This document shows positions 22,843 to 33,250 of a DNA stretch of 64,000 bases, piece after piece. The DNA is from Beverwykella pulmonaria (lineage: Eukaryota; Ascomycota; Dothideomycetes; Pleosporales; Melanommataceae): positions 615,901 to 679,900 of the forward strand of contig BCHH01000016.1 of the NCBI GenBank assembly GCA_001599595.1, written 5' to 3'. The notes under the pieces were generated by a model. It was given only the letters and a program-made list of their open reading frames with translations. It was not told where the DNA came from and ran no database searches. Position 1 is the first letter of the stretch. Each line of letters begins with the position of its first letter. The translations under genes were made by a program, and so were the position numbers.

Positions 22843-23914
22843 TCAAATAGGCCCGCTCATAACTTGAGGCCAGTTGGTGCCAATGCGTTCAATAGTGAAG
22901 GTGCCACTGCCCATAATCGGCATGGTGAATGGGACCACATGAACAGTGTTGATGCCGATTGAGCGACACCAAGTCCTCACTTGGTTTATGTTTGCTGGAG
23001 GCAAATTGGGAGTATGATAAAAGTAGGCTTCCGCACCACCACCAAAAGCACTAAAGCCGGCTTGCAATTTGAGAGTGAGGTCAGTGATAACCTCAGCGGT
23101 TCCCTTGAATTGTCCATTTGCCATTGGGCGTCCCCAAGGGATATGTGCCATGCCGACCTGAGACCGTGTGTAGACAATAAGGACTGAGCAGACACTGATT
23201 CCAGTTGTCTGGACCTCGCGACCAGGGCCCCATGCGTAGACTTTGGCTTCGTCCATTTTAACCGTCTTAGCCATGCGTCTATACAGGTTGATGATCTTGC
23301 GCTTTGCCATTCCCAATAAGCTCTCAGTCTCAAACTCCCCAAGTTCGTCGTCAAAATTGTTGACAATACCATTGACATAGCGCTTCCCCTCAATATCCAG
23401 AGACCTGGTGTCGATCTGGCCCAAAAAGGCTTCCGCGATATTGATCCCATCTTCACGCCTGCACTTCTTGCCCTTGCAGGGCTTTTTGGTTGTAGGCTTC
23501 TTGGTTGTAGGTTTCTTGGTTGTAGGTTTCTTAGTTGTAGGCTTCTTAGTTGTAGGCTTCTTGGTTGTTGGCTTTTTGTGTGGTGGTTTGCATGCTGGAG
23601 CTTTAGCCTTAGGCTTGGACTTTCCCTTTGCTGTTTCTTCTTAGGAAGCTCACATGCCGGTACCAGTTTAATCGGTCTAAGTGTGGTTTTAGTTTTAGGG
23701 CATCCTTTCGCTCCGCAGGACTTGTCCCCAATAGGGCAAGATAGAGTGCGACCAAATAACCCTGGAGCCGAGCTGGTAGCGGTACTATATTCTGTTAGCG
23801 ATCTGCTCTTGGTTTTCCAGCTATGGTTTTTTTGTACCCAGTTTCTGGAATGGTTAGAGCCTTGGCAAGCCCGAAGCCTAGAACTATAATGGCAAGGACT
23901 TTGGAGAGAAGCAT
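22843..23914 (-). CDS. Secreted Lys-rich protein with possible Cys-His deamidase-like domain
   Basis: ATG at 23914 opens a signal peptide (MLLSKVLAIIVLGFGLAKA). A 53-nt GT-AG intron (23837-23785, branch GCTAAC) leads into a Cys-containing segment (SCPIGDKSCGAKGC). A second frame change near 23590-23645 needs either another short intron or is a one-base indel in an A-rich tract; I cannot decide. Then come six PTTKK repeats (23571-23482), CKGKKCRRED with a possible Kex2-type site, and a C-terminal domain from about 23424. That domain has a cysteine (codon 23190-23188) in GISVCSVLIVY and a histidine (23145-23143) in GMAHIPW, 15 residues apart. This spacing recalls CNF/CheD-type glutamine deamidases, but the link is weak. 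Otherwise an unknown secreted protein. Confidence 0.6.
23482..23571 (-). repeat. 15-bp coding repeat, six units (PTTKK)
   Basis: Six uninterrupted 15-base units encode PTTKK with only silent differences between units, inside the secreted-protein gene. It is a positively charged linker, prone to length change. Confidence 0.85.
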
Positions 23915-25180
23915 TTTTCAAGTAAGAACGACCGGCGTTCGGTAAGAGAGAAAGAGTGACTAGAGTTAGAATCAAATGCCACTAAATGAAACGAGTGTAA
24001 GAATGAATGTGGAGTGTGGAGAAAGAGAGGAGCCTGAAGCAATGAAATGAAATGTAAACTTAACCTCATGGACAGTCAGGATCTAAAGAGCAACGTATCG
24101 TGCAAGTCGGCATTCTAGACGTTTTGGATCATCGGGCGAGAGAAAATCTTTCCGATGTACAAATCCGAGCCTCACATATTCTGCGTATTTTGGGGAATAT
24201 CTTCAGCGTACCTTCCTTTACCAGGTATTGCTTGAATAGCTGTGACTGGATTATGTTGCGATTTTCTGCCAAGGGATGTACTATGGTTCAGCCTACGTGA
24301 AACGGAACCTTAGAAGAATCCGGTCTCCGATATCCGTAGGATGCATATGAAAAGGAACGCTTGATATAGTGGACAAGGTAAGTTCCGGTTACACCTGATT
24401 AGACTTGACGACACCGCCGGCTAACTCTTTTCAGGCATCCAAGTCGAGAGAGAATTAAATTACAATTCGCTATACTAACGGACTAGCAGTAATGGGTTGT
24501 TTAAGTGGTCGGCATCTTGCACTTGGCCCGTTCTGGCTTGGAATATCTTTGCACTAAAGCGTTCCAAGGCTTCACATACTCAAGCGCCCAGGTAGTCCTA
24601 GAAACACGTGGATTTCCTAATAGAATTTTTGCTAAGGTATGAGGGATGACAAACAGGTGCCAGAAAGTGAATACCATAGCTACCGTGGTAGAGTGGCTAG
24701 TTCTGTAACCAGTCTGGTAGAAGGGTAGAATTGAATTTTTTTTCGTCCTCTCTCCCGAGAAGGCATTGATCTTCGGGTCCATTTTATCCGAATCTTCCTC
24801 TTTTTATGACTTTTTCACTTTGTTGTAACCTTATTAGCCTTTATTTTTAGTGGCTGTGCCACATGACGCAGCATTGCGGCGTAAGGGGCCAAATCCTCCA
24901 ACCCTCCCATCCTCCGATCATAGTTCCCATCACAATGCCCCGCTCAAATATTGTCATTCCGCTCACGCTACCCAACGCTACCACAGGATAAACACTCCCC
25001 CAGACTTCAGCCATTTTCCGCATTCATTCCTCTTTCTGGGTCATTGTCGCGAACAAGTTGAAACCTACTCAATTCACATATGTTTTTTAAAGCTTAACTC
25101 TTTGATACTATTCTTGTTGTTAATATCACAAAAATACATTTCAATCTGGGGATAGAATAGCCAAAACTCAGTATTTAGGA
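23915..25180. other. Intergenic region
   Basis: No convincing gene. A splice-like series (GTAAGT at 24379, GCTAAC, CAG about 60 bases later) is present but has no coding exon that I can recognise on either side. A 93-codon minus-strand open frame (24501-24782) is unrecognised. Confidence 0.45.
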
Positions 25181-26218
25181 ATGTCTACTTTTTCACAACC
25201 ACAAACGGATCAAGACGCCTTTTCTTCAGCATCCACCCAATCTTTTGACGAAGCAGTAAACAAACTGATCAACCTAAGCGCTCAAAATGCACCGCTCTCG
25301 GCCTTCTGGACCTTCTTTACGCAATGGAGAGACCCCTTGGATCCAACTCATCTTAAAACTACTGCTTTAAAATCATTCAATGAAAGCTTTGCTCTACGCC
25401 TTATAATTAAGAAGGATCGGGATGATGTAGTGCAATGCATGCTCTCTTATGGTTTCCAAATTACAGAATCAGCAATGGGGATGGCCCTCCACCGATCTAA
25501 AGAAACAGGGAGGAGGAAAATCTTGGAGCTTCTGTTTGAGGCAGGTTGGGATATTAATCAGCCTGTAAATGTTTATACTCCACCTCCAATTAGGTATGTA
25601 ATGCTCTTGATCTATTCAAGACAATCATAATCTAACCCTTAAGAGATTCTACTAACTAATCTAAGTCTTCTGCTAGCGCACCCTGATTTTGTAGAGTACT
25701 GTCTCTCTCTTGGCGCATCTCCTAACGCCAGCAGCCCCTCTGGTCACACTGTTATGCAGCGAGCAGTCTCATACGCTTCCCTTAACATTATCAAACTACT
25801 TGTGCAGCACGGCGCTATTATTCAAGACACAAATCTCCTACCCCATGCAGTACTCGCATACATCCAAACCCAAGATAACAATAAGACTCCTCTTTTCAAC
25901 GGTCGTGTTGATGTTATTCATTACCTACTCTATCACGGCGCTCTTGTTAATGCATTTTACGCTGACGGGCTTAATCCAAATATTCCATCAGGGGATAAAG
26001 TATTGTATGGGCAGATGACCGCTCTGCATTTTGCAATCGTGGGGGGGAAGAAGGATCTAGTTAGGCTGTTGCTTGAGAAGGGTGCTGATGTGGGAGTTAA
26101 AACTTGGTCAGCGTGGAAGACTGAGGGTAAGTTAATAAATAGTGTCGAGTTGTCGCGAATATGTGGGTTTGAGGATATTGCTAAGACATTGGAAGAGTGG
26201 TCTTATGTTCAAGCTTAA
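25181..26218 (+). CDS. Ankyrin-repeat protein
   Basis: Exons 25181-25593 and 25666-26218 give 321 aa. The 72-nt GT-AG intron was placed to give PPPISLLLAHPDFVEYCLSLGA, which restores an ankyrin helix pair. Ankyrin units are seen at ILELLFEAGWDIN, FVEYCLSLGASPN, IIKLLVQHGAII, VIHYLLYHGALVN and, best preserved, TALHFAIVGGKKDLVRLLLEKGADV. The N-terminal 80 residues have no repeat. It has no signal peptide or membrane segment, so it is probably a cytoplasmic or nuclear interaction protein. The partner cannot be inferred. Confidence 0.8.
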
Positions 26219-27869
26219 TAGTCTCATCATCTTGTCTTTGTTTTTCTGCTACGTAACAAATCCATCGCTTGTGTCAGCTTCCATAGGTGTCGTGAGGTAG
26301 GACGAGTGTGGGTTCGTGAGTCACATGATGAGTTCACGTTTATGTTTGCTTTCACTATCTTGGTAGGCTCCTAGCGTGCTTGACAATCCCACAGATATTG
26401 GGGTGGAGTAAAGGTGTGATGTAAGAAAATCACGAGGGTAAAGGGCGACTCGCAGCCATGCGATGTCCGAATCAGCAATGCACTGAGGGAGAAAGGATGG
26501 GAAAAATGGTCCTTGGGTGACGTTAACAAAGGAGATGAGTTTTGGCAGGAGACTGTTGCCATTTCGTTATATTTAGCTACCAAAGGGACGAAAGAGATGT
26601 GTTGGATGTCAGATGGATGATAGATAGATGAAACTCCCATGATCTCGTTAGAGTGAGGGTCGTCTTTATAGATGATCGATGGTGATGTTCGGTTGTCGGT
26701 CCTCGATTCGGTGTGCGGTTCTCTTCGGTTGGCGGTTCTCTTCGGTGAATTATTCGGATACCGAGGACGTGTTCCATTCAATCCTTGCTAACGAGGAAAC
26801 AACGTGGTCCTTACGAATGTCCTGAGGTTACGATACACCTAAAATCCGAAAACACACTACGATAGGCTCTTGAATGGCTTCACGGAGTTGAATGGCGAAG
26901 AAACTGCCGGTATCGCTGATGTGCGGGCTGGTTCTGAGATCGACCATGGGAGGCAGAATGGCATAAGGTCACAACGGATATCGAAAGTCATTGGAGTTGA
27001 AGGCGTCATAGAATAGTCAATATGGTAGCAATAATTTCTTATCCGATTTCCACTGTAGTTGTTTGAGCTTGTTCAGATGTAGTTAGTTGATCTTGGTCGG
27101 TCAGCTTATAAGCTGCTCTGACTTGATCGGTCCCAGGACAACGCAGTCGCAATATGATCATTGTCACCATCAGAAAACCCTTACATCCACACTCTCTTCT
27201 CGCTTATATGTTGAAGGATCTTGATAGACTCTTCATCTTGAACATTGAGCAAAGCCGTATATGCAGACTTGGCCGGACATGGAAAGAGTTGGTTATATTT
27301 AGCAAAGCTTTGCTGCTACACCATTGCCGATGGCAATGTCAATTTTAGGAAAAAGTCATGGGCTTTGTTTGGTAGATGGATTCTGGTGGGTCCGCGTCTC
27401 ACTTGCAGCCATACTCCACAGAGCCCCCCCAAATCAAGGAACCAACGGATGCTGTGCCTCTTGCACAATGAGGCGAAGAGCTTGGCTTTCATTTGCATAA
27501 CAGATGAACAGGAGCAAGCAAACGCCCGAATCTCGCAACAAACGTGGTCTCGGATATATGGGACGCGGAGGGTAAAGACAGCCCCAAGACAGCTAGATAG
27601 TCCATCCTAGCAGGAGTGGCGTCACACGCACCACTCAAAATGCAGCCCTGTCGGCTGTTTCCATGTCAGCAACGTCCCTTCAATTCAAACACTCGCTCCC
27701 TGAAAGCGAGCTCTTGGCAATGCTTCTTCTCTAGCGCTTAATGAGACACAGCCATTCAATTTGGGCAGCTACCGTCGACGATTGACACCCGATGGGTAGC
27801 TGCTACTCCTGTAGGAGCTTGATCCACGCTGGGAGGATAGGTTAACTTCACCCCAGGCCCCAAGACACA
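26219..27869. other. Intergenic region upstream of the NRPS-like gene
   Basis: About 1.65 kb with no supportable gene. A small direct repeat CGGTTCTCTTCGGT occurs twice near 26706-26744. It presumably includes the NRPS-like promoter. Confidence 0.5.
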
Positions 27870-29967
27870 ATGGCGACCAAGCAAGCCCGCATCTCCAACT
27901 GGCGCAATGAGCTCACCCCGAACATCGTGGACCACTTGGCCAGAGTGACGCCTGACGCCCCATACGCTCTCTATCCTAACTCACCCGTCACCTACGAGGA
28001 AGGCTACCGGACCGTGACGTACAAGGATTTTGCTAATGCCATCAACGGCCTGGCATGGTGGTTGAAGGAGAACTTAGGAACATGCACAAACTTCGACGTT
28101 CTTGCATACATTGGTCCGAACGATGTTCGCTACACGGCTCTGCTGCTAGGCGCCATCAAAGTCGGCTATGTGGTATGACACGACTTCCCCTTGCTCTGAG
28201 CTACGGCAAGCTTACTGTGATATCTAGGTTTTCTTCACCTCCCCGCGCAACAGCGTCGCCGCTCATGGAACTCTCTTCAGCGGTTTGAAGTGCCGCACCA
28301 TGCTCACGCCGAGCCCTGCTCCTCCAGCAGTAAAATCAATTCTAAGCACGCATCCCATGACACAACTGCACATACCAAGCGTAGCCCATCTCCTCGATAA
28401 GCTTCACCCGCACTACCCCTACAACAAGATATACGAAACGGCTCGCTTCGATCCTTTCGTCGTCATGTAAGTTGCCTCGTGGCATCTAGCCAGCAGTCTT
28501 CTCTGACTCAGCCTATAGTCACACCTCAGGCTCAACCGGTATACCGAAGCCACTTATCTGGACACACGAGACCGTGTCAAGGCACTCGAATTACATCGCT
28601 AAAGACCCACCTCCCGGGTTCCAAGCTCTGGACAGGCTATCCCAAGGAAAGCGCATCCTGAATACGTTCCCACCGTTTCATGTGAGTACTTTGAGAAGCA
28701 TGTCACAACTTAGTCTTGTCTTATGAATATGTAGGCTGCTTGCATTGCCGTTCATCTCATCAACAGCGTACCGTTCGGTACTGTTTCCATCGCTCCGTTG
28801 TCGGGCGCCATTCCCACTGCTGAAGGCTTGGTGAGTGCATTGAAGAAGGCTCCTGCAGAGGTTGCCTTCTTGGTGCCTTCAATAGCAGCAGATCTAGCCC
28901 AGAACCCGGCGCTGCTTGATTACTGCTCGCAGCACATTGAACTTATCCTTTATGCGGGTGGAGATCTTCCCCAGGCAGTAGGCGACGAAATTGCCACCAA
29001 GGTACCCATTCATTGCCAGTATGGCGCATCCGAAATCGGCCTTACCTGCCAGCTCCTTCCGCCAGAGATGACGGCTGCTGATTGGCGCTATGTACGGTAT
29101 CACCCCGATTTGGGGCTCGAATTCGAAGAAGTAACGCCGGGAATGTTCGAATTAACGGTGAAGCGGGATCCTAGATATGAAGAAAACCAGCTCCCATTCA
29201 CCATTGGACCGTCTTTACAGCATCTTCAAGTCTACAGGAGTCGTGATCTTTTCGAGAAACACCCGACGATTCCAGATTGCTGGGGCTGGCGGGCGCGAGC
29301 AGATGACATCATTGTTTTCCTCAACGGCGAAAAGACGAACCCGGTTTCCATGGAGCAACACATTGTAGCAAACACCAGGAACGTTGCTGCTGCACTAGTT
29401 CTAGGTATGCAGCGGTTTCAGGCGGCTTTGCTTGTCGAGCCTGCACAGAGCCTAGGCAAGCTAAGTCTCAGCGAATCAGCTGCATTTATAGAAGAGATCT
29501 GGCCTTCTATTGAGGAAGCCAACAAAGTGTCGCCGGCACACGCTCGCGTCGAGAAGTCCTTGATCCTCCTCACAGCGCCGGAGAAACCAATGATTCGCTC
29601 CGGCAAAGGCACCATCCAACGACAAGGAACCATTGTTCAATACACGACTGAGATTGATGGTCTGTATCTGAAAGTCGATACCGATCTCAGCGGTGCGGAG
29701 AAAGCTTCTATAGATACTAAAGATGCCGCTCGAGTCTTCCAATTCGTACGGCAGGCAGTCTCCAATATCAACTCCGAGCTTTCGCAAGAGGGAGAAGATA
29801 ACTTCTTTGCTCTAGGCATGGACTCCTTGATGGCGATCAGACTTGTTCGAGCATTGAGACACGGTCTTGGAAAACCGGACCTCAGCGTTTCCGTCGTCCA
29901 CAACAACCCTAGTGTACAGCAGCTCACGCAATGCATTGTCGGCGGTCGGGTAGAGAATGACAATTAG
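27870..29967 (+). CDS. NRPS-like enzyme, adenylation and thiolation part (ends at premature TAG)
   Basis: Activates a carboxylic or amino acid as adenylate and loads it on a carrier domain. Exons 27870-28172, 28228-28466, 28519-28681 and 28735-29967 give 645 aa before the TAG at 29965-29967. Adenylation signatures: HTSGSTGIPKPL (A3), YGASEIG (A5 region), GWRARADDII and GKGTIQR. The carrier motif is FFALGMDSLMAIRLV with its phosphopantetheine serine. All introns are GT-AG. Reading straight past the TAG stays in frame into a reductase domain (next entry), and A-T-R is the normal architecture of about 1,060 aa. So this is a full gene interrupted by one nonsense codon (CAG to TAG is the simplest change), or a sequencing error. 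Confidence 0.85.
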
Positions 29968-31215
29968 GAGGCTCTTCACCAGTCCGAGCTCAGAACATTA
30001 CTCGCAGAGTATGAGAACGTCTTCAAGCATATTCTTCCTCGAAAATCTGGGACTGGTGAAGTCGTAGTGTTAACGGGGTCCACTGGTTCTCTTGGTACCC
30101 ATCTCTTGGAGGCGTTACTCACATGTCCGGGTGTGTCACAAATCTACGCTCTAAACAGACGGAAGAACGCCGAAGAAATTCACCAAGCCAAAGCAAAAGC
30201 ATCTGGGTTCCCACTCGATCATCACAAAGGCTGTGTGAGCTTCTTGCACGCTGTCTTGGACCAGCCCAATCTGGGCCTTGATGAAGCAACCTACGAGTTG
30301 TTGCGTCTCAAGACAACCCTGTTCATTCACAATGCTTGGCCCGTAAATTTCATTTTACCATTCAAAGCCTTCCGCCCTCACTTCAATGGCCTAACAAATC
30401 TCTTCCGTATGGCATCGAGCCGCCCCGACCCGCCGAAGCTGCTATACATCTCTTCTATGAGCTCAGTGGCCAGACTACGGCGTCCTATAGCCTCCCGCGC
30501 GATTCCTGAAGAGATAGTTCGAGACTTTGACGCACCATATCCGATGGGTTACGCGAAGTCGAAGCTGTTTGCTGAGCTACTTTGCGATACGGCCGCTCAA
30601 CGCTTGGGTATCCCCACCTCTTTCGCCCGTGTTGGACAGATTGCAGGCCCAGTCAATGGCTCAACCGTCGGCCTGTGGAACACTGCGGAATGGCTCCCGA
30701 GTTTGATCATTACCTCCATCAGCCTTGGTGCCATCCCAGAAGACCTTGGCGCGGAGCTCAACAAGGTCGACTGGATGCCTGTCGACATACTCGCTAAATC
30801 GCTAGTGGAACTCGGAATAAACCGATACAACGAGCCGTCGCCTGGAGCGGAGGCTTTCAATGTTCTCGGGGCCCGACCGACGTCCTGGCAAGAAATCCTA
30901 CCAAGCATTGTCAGCAGCATGGAGAAGCACTCGAAGAAGCGTATTGAGATCGTCTCATTGTCTTCGTGGCTAGATCTACTTAGGAAGATAGCCGATGGCT
31001 TTTCTGCTGATACCGCGCATCTGGCACATACGCATCCTGCGATCAAGCTTCAGGAGTTCTACGAAGACCGTATGCTGCATGGTACAGAACCGGTCGATTG
31101 GCATATGGAACGGGCGACGTCCAAGAGCAGATCACTAAAGAACATGCCTGCTGTAGGTGCTGCGTGGATAGATGGATGGGTTAAGCACTGGGTCGCCGCA
31201 TTGTTGAATAAGTAG
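29968..31215 (+). pseudogene. Thioester reductase domain of the NRPS-like gene, downstream of the in-frame TAG
   Basis: 415 further codons in the same frame. They hold an NAD(P)H Rossmann motif (VVLTGSTGSLGTHLLEALL), the SDR-type catalytic YAKSK in YPMGYAKSKLFAE, and FARVGQIAGP typical of thioester reductase (R) domains, which release the carrier-bound acid as aldehyde or alcohol. No start codon sits near the domain beginning, so independent translation of a whole R domain is unlikely. The domain itself shows no frameshift or other stop, implying the TAG is recent, bypassed or an error. Listed as pseudogene only because it cannot be translated as the sequence stands. Confidence 0.75.
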
Positions 31216-31900
31216 ATTCAAGGCTCACATGGGTCCTGGGAAGATGAGGAATGCCAATAACGAATTTTTTTTTTAAATTTTTTGGGTTTTTGCAGGCTAG
31301 ATTCGATTCTTGGGGTGTAATCAAACTCAAAAATAGCGTTCAACTTCCCTTAGCTCAGGCTCGTAGCCTTTGCAGTACATATTAAGCATGGATCTGAGAG
31401 TAAGATCATGCGCGAAAATCTACTAGAAGCTCTAGCTGCAAGCTCGCTGTTGTGAATTGCGATACTAGCTATTGTCCCTCATTGCACTTGGGGGCGCACG
31501 CTCAGCTCAACTACGTCGGACGACGTGTGCGCGCCACGCCATGCCACACCCTCAGGACATGCTCGGTCGGCCGCGGCCCGGATCATACCCTTCTGTATAT
31601 AGGATCGTTCTCCCTGAGTACCTCTTCTCTCTCTATCTTAGTATACTTGAAATAGAGCCGACCTATCCTTTCATTTGCCTCAACGCATCCACGATTGTGA
31701 AGACCGTGCTCGTCATCACACGTGTCTAAGAACCAATCCTTTGCGCCTATTGGACTAGCTACCCAGTGGGTTATAACAGGGTGTTGGGTGACAAGAAAAA
31801 GTGGCCAGCTCAAAGGGGTGGTCAGCTCACTGGTGCTTCACGTTAGGTATAATAATATAATAGCTGTACATGGTACCTTCTATCTGACAAGCTTCTTCAA
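31216..31900. other. Intergenic region with transposon-end-like motifs
   Basis: T-rich tracts near 31265-31290, then about 300 bases with a TATA-like TGTATATAGG and CT-rich tract that look LTR-like but lack a target duplication. At about 31785-31836 a block ending GGTGCTTCACGTTA resembles the pogo-like terminus at 10889-10934. Confidence 0.4.
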
Positions 31901-33250
31901 CAGCGCTTCACACAGCGACGTCAGAGTCCTAGCGCCAACAATATCCAACAAACCCATCTCCACAGCCAGCTCGGCCCGCGCTCAGTTCCGCATTTCCACC
32001 GCCACCAGAGAGTCCACGCCATAGTCGCCCAACAGTCGCAACGCCTCCAGTGGCTCATTCATGCCCAGACTGCGCATCAGCACCGTGTTCATCACCTCTG
32101 TCGCTGCTGCTAACAACGTTGCGTGCTCGACCTCACTTCGAGCCGCGTTCTTCAGCATGGTCAACTTCGTCGCCGCCGAGGCCGCAGCACCTCCATTACC
32201 TGCGCCGCCATCCGCTGCTGTGCTGCCGGCTGCGGATCGCAGAGCGCTGAATCGGTGCAGTGGCTCGAAGAAGGGTGTACCTGGTAGGATACCAGTGCAG
32301 AGGACGCCGTGGCTGGAGGGGCTGATACGGTGCGTTTGTTGCAGGATACTCGCGCGCAGAATGCGGTATAGCAGCGCCTCGTTGATGAGCTGCCAGTCCA
32401 TGCCCTCTAGTCGGCGGTTTGCGGTGTCCTTGTCCTTAAGATAGCCCACATCGTCAACGGGACCAAGATCGACAGAGCATGCCGCCGGTCCCTGCTGCAA
32501 GCGCCACGCTGCGAAGGCGTCAAGGAAGAGTTTGCGGCAGCGTAGTTGGTCTGGCCCATGTGACCGAGCAAGCCGCTGACGCTCGACAGCATAGTAGAGA
32601 AGTCGAGAGGTCAGTCCTGCTCAGATGCCGCCGTGTGTAGATCCCAGGTGCCGGCAACCTTAGGCTGGCTAGGCAAGCGGAATTCTTCGGGTGGCATGCT
32701 AGTGAACATGCGGTCGTGGGTGAGCATGGCGCCCTGAATGACTCCAGCGACGGGCTTGTGCTTGGGCGCGGCGGCGAAAGCGCGGCGCACGTCGTCAAGG
32801 CGTGTGATATCACCCTTGACGAGTTCCACGGTGCAGCCCAGAGTGTTGCAGTCATATATGGTCTTTTGCGACCGCTCATCGTCGTAGCCGCTACGCGAGA
32901 TAGTGATGATGCTAGTAGCGCCGTTGCGGGCCATGTAGACGGCGAGGCTGCTATTGAGGCCTTTGAAACCGCCTGCAATCAGACAGGAGCAGTCTGGCCG
33001 TAGTTGTAGTTTCGGCGTCATGGGACGGACTGGTACCTTGGCCGTCTTGCTACGTTCGTAGAAGATCACCACCTTGCCGATATGTCTGTCCCGCTGCATG
33101 TAGCGGAAGGCCTCGACCGTGTCTTCGAATGAGAACACTTTGCAGATGTGAAGAGGTCGGATGTGGTGCTCTTGCACCAGACGGATGATCAGTTCGCCAA
33201 CCTTTCTGGTGACCTCATCCGTGATGCTCTGCCGGGACAGGTCCAAGGCG
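31900..33250 (-). pseudogene. Relic of a second reducing PKS (ER end, KR, ACP)
   Basis: Minus-strand coding from 33250 downward: the end of an enoylreductase (EDTVEAFRYMQRDRHIGKVV), a ketoreductase (CSLIAGG-like CLIAGGFKGLNSSLAVYMA, then MLSSVSGLLGHMGQTNYAAAN) and a carrier domain with an intact DYGVDSLVAVEMRN. It is broken by an in-frame TGA at 32611-32613, a one-base frameshift near 32510-32530, and an in-frame TGA at 31982-31984 just after the carrier motif. Everything N-terminal (KS, AT, DH and most of ER) is missing at a sharp junction near 33250 where a GPI7-like gene begins on the other strand. It is different in sequence from the PKS relic at 14886-16300. Confidence 0.85.

Noticed and set aside
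22986..23975. Single 329-codon minus-strand open frame as the gene product
   Set aside because: Its ends have no sense as protein (for example repeated SLQLRSLQ and Arg/Ser-rich runs); the signal peptide, PTTKK repeats and C-terminal domain are in other frames joined by intron(s).
29950..29982. Intron removing the TAG in the NRPS-like gene
   Set aside because: The only GT-AG pair that keeps frame would be 33 nt with no good branch site, shorter than all introns seen in this window (49 nt or more).
31448..31719. Solo LTR (TG...CA ends, TATA-like box, CT-rich tract)
   Set aside because: No target-site duplication and only loosely matching ends; without a second copy it cannot be supported.
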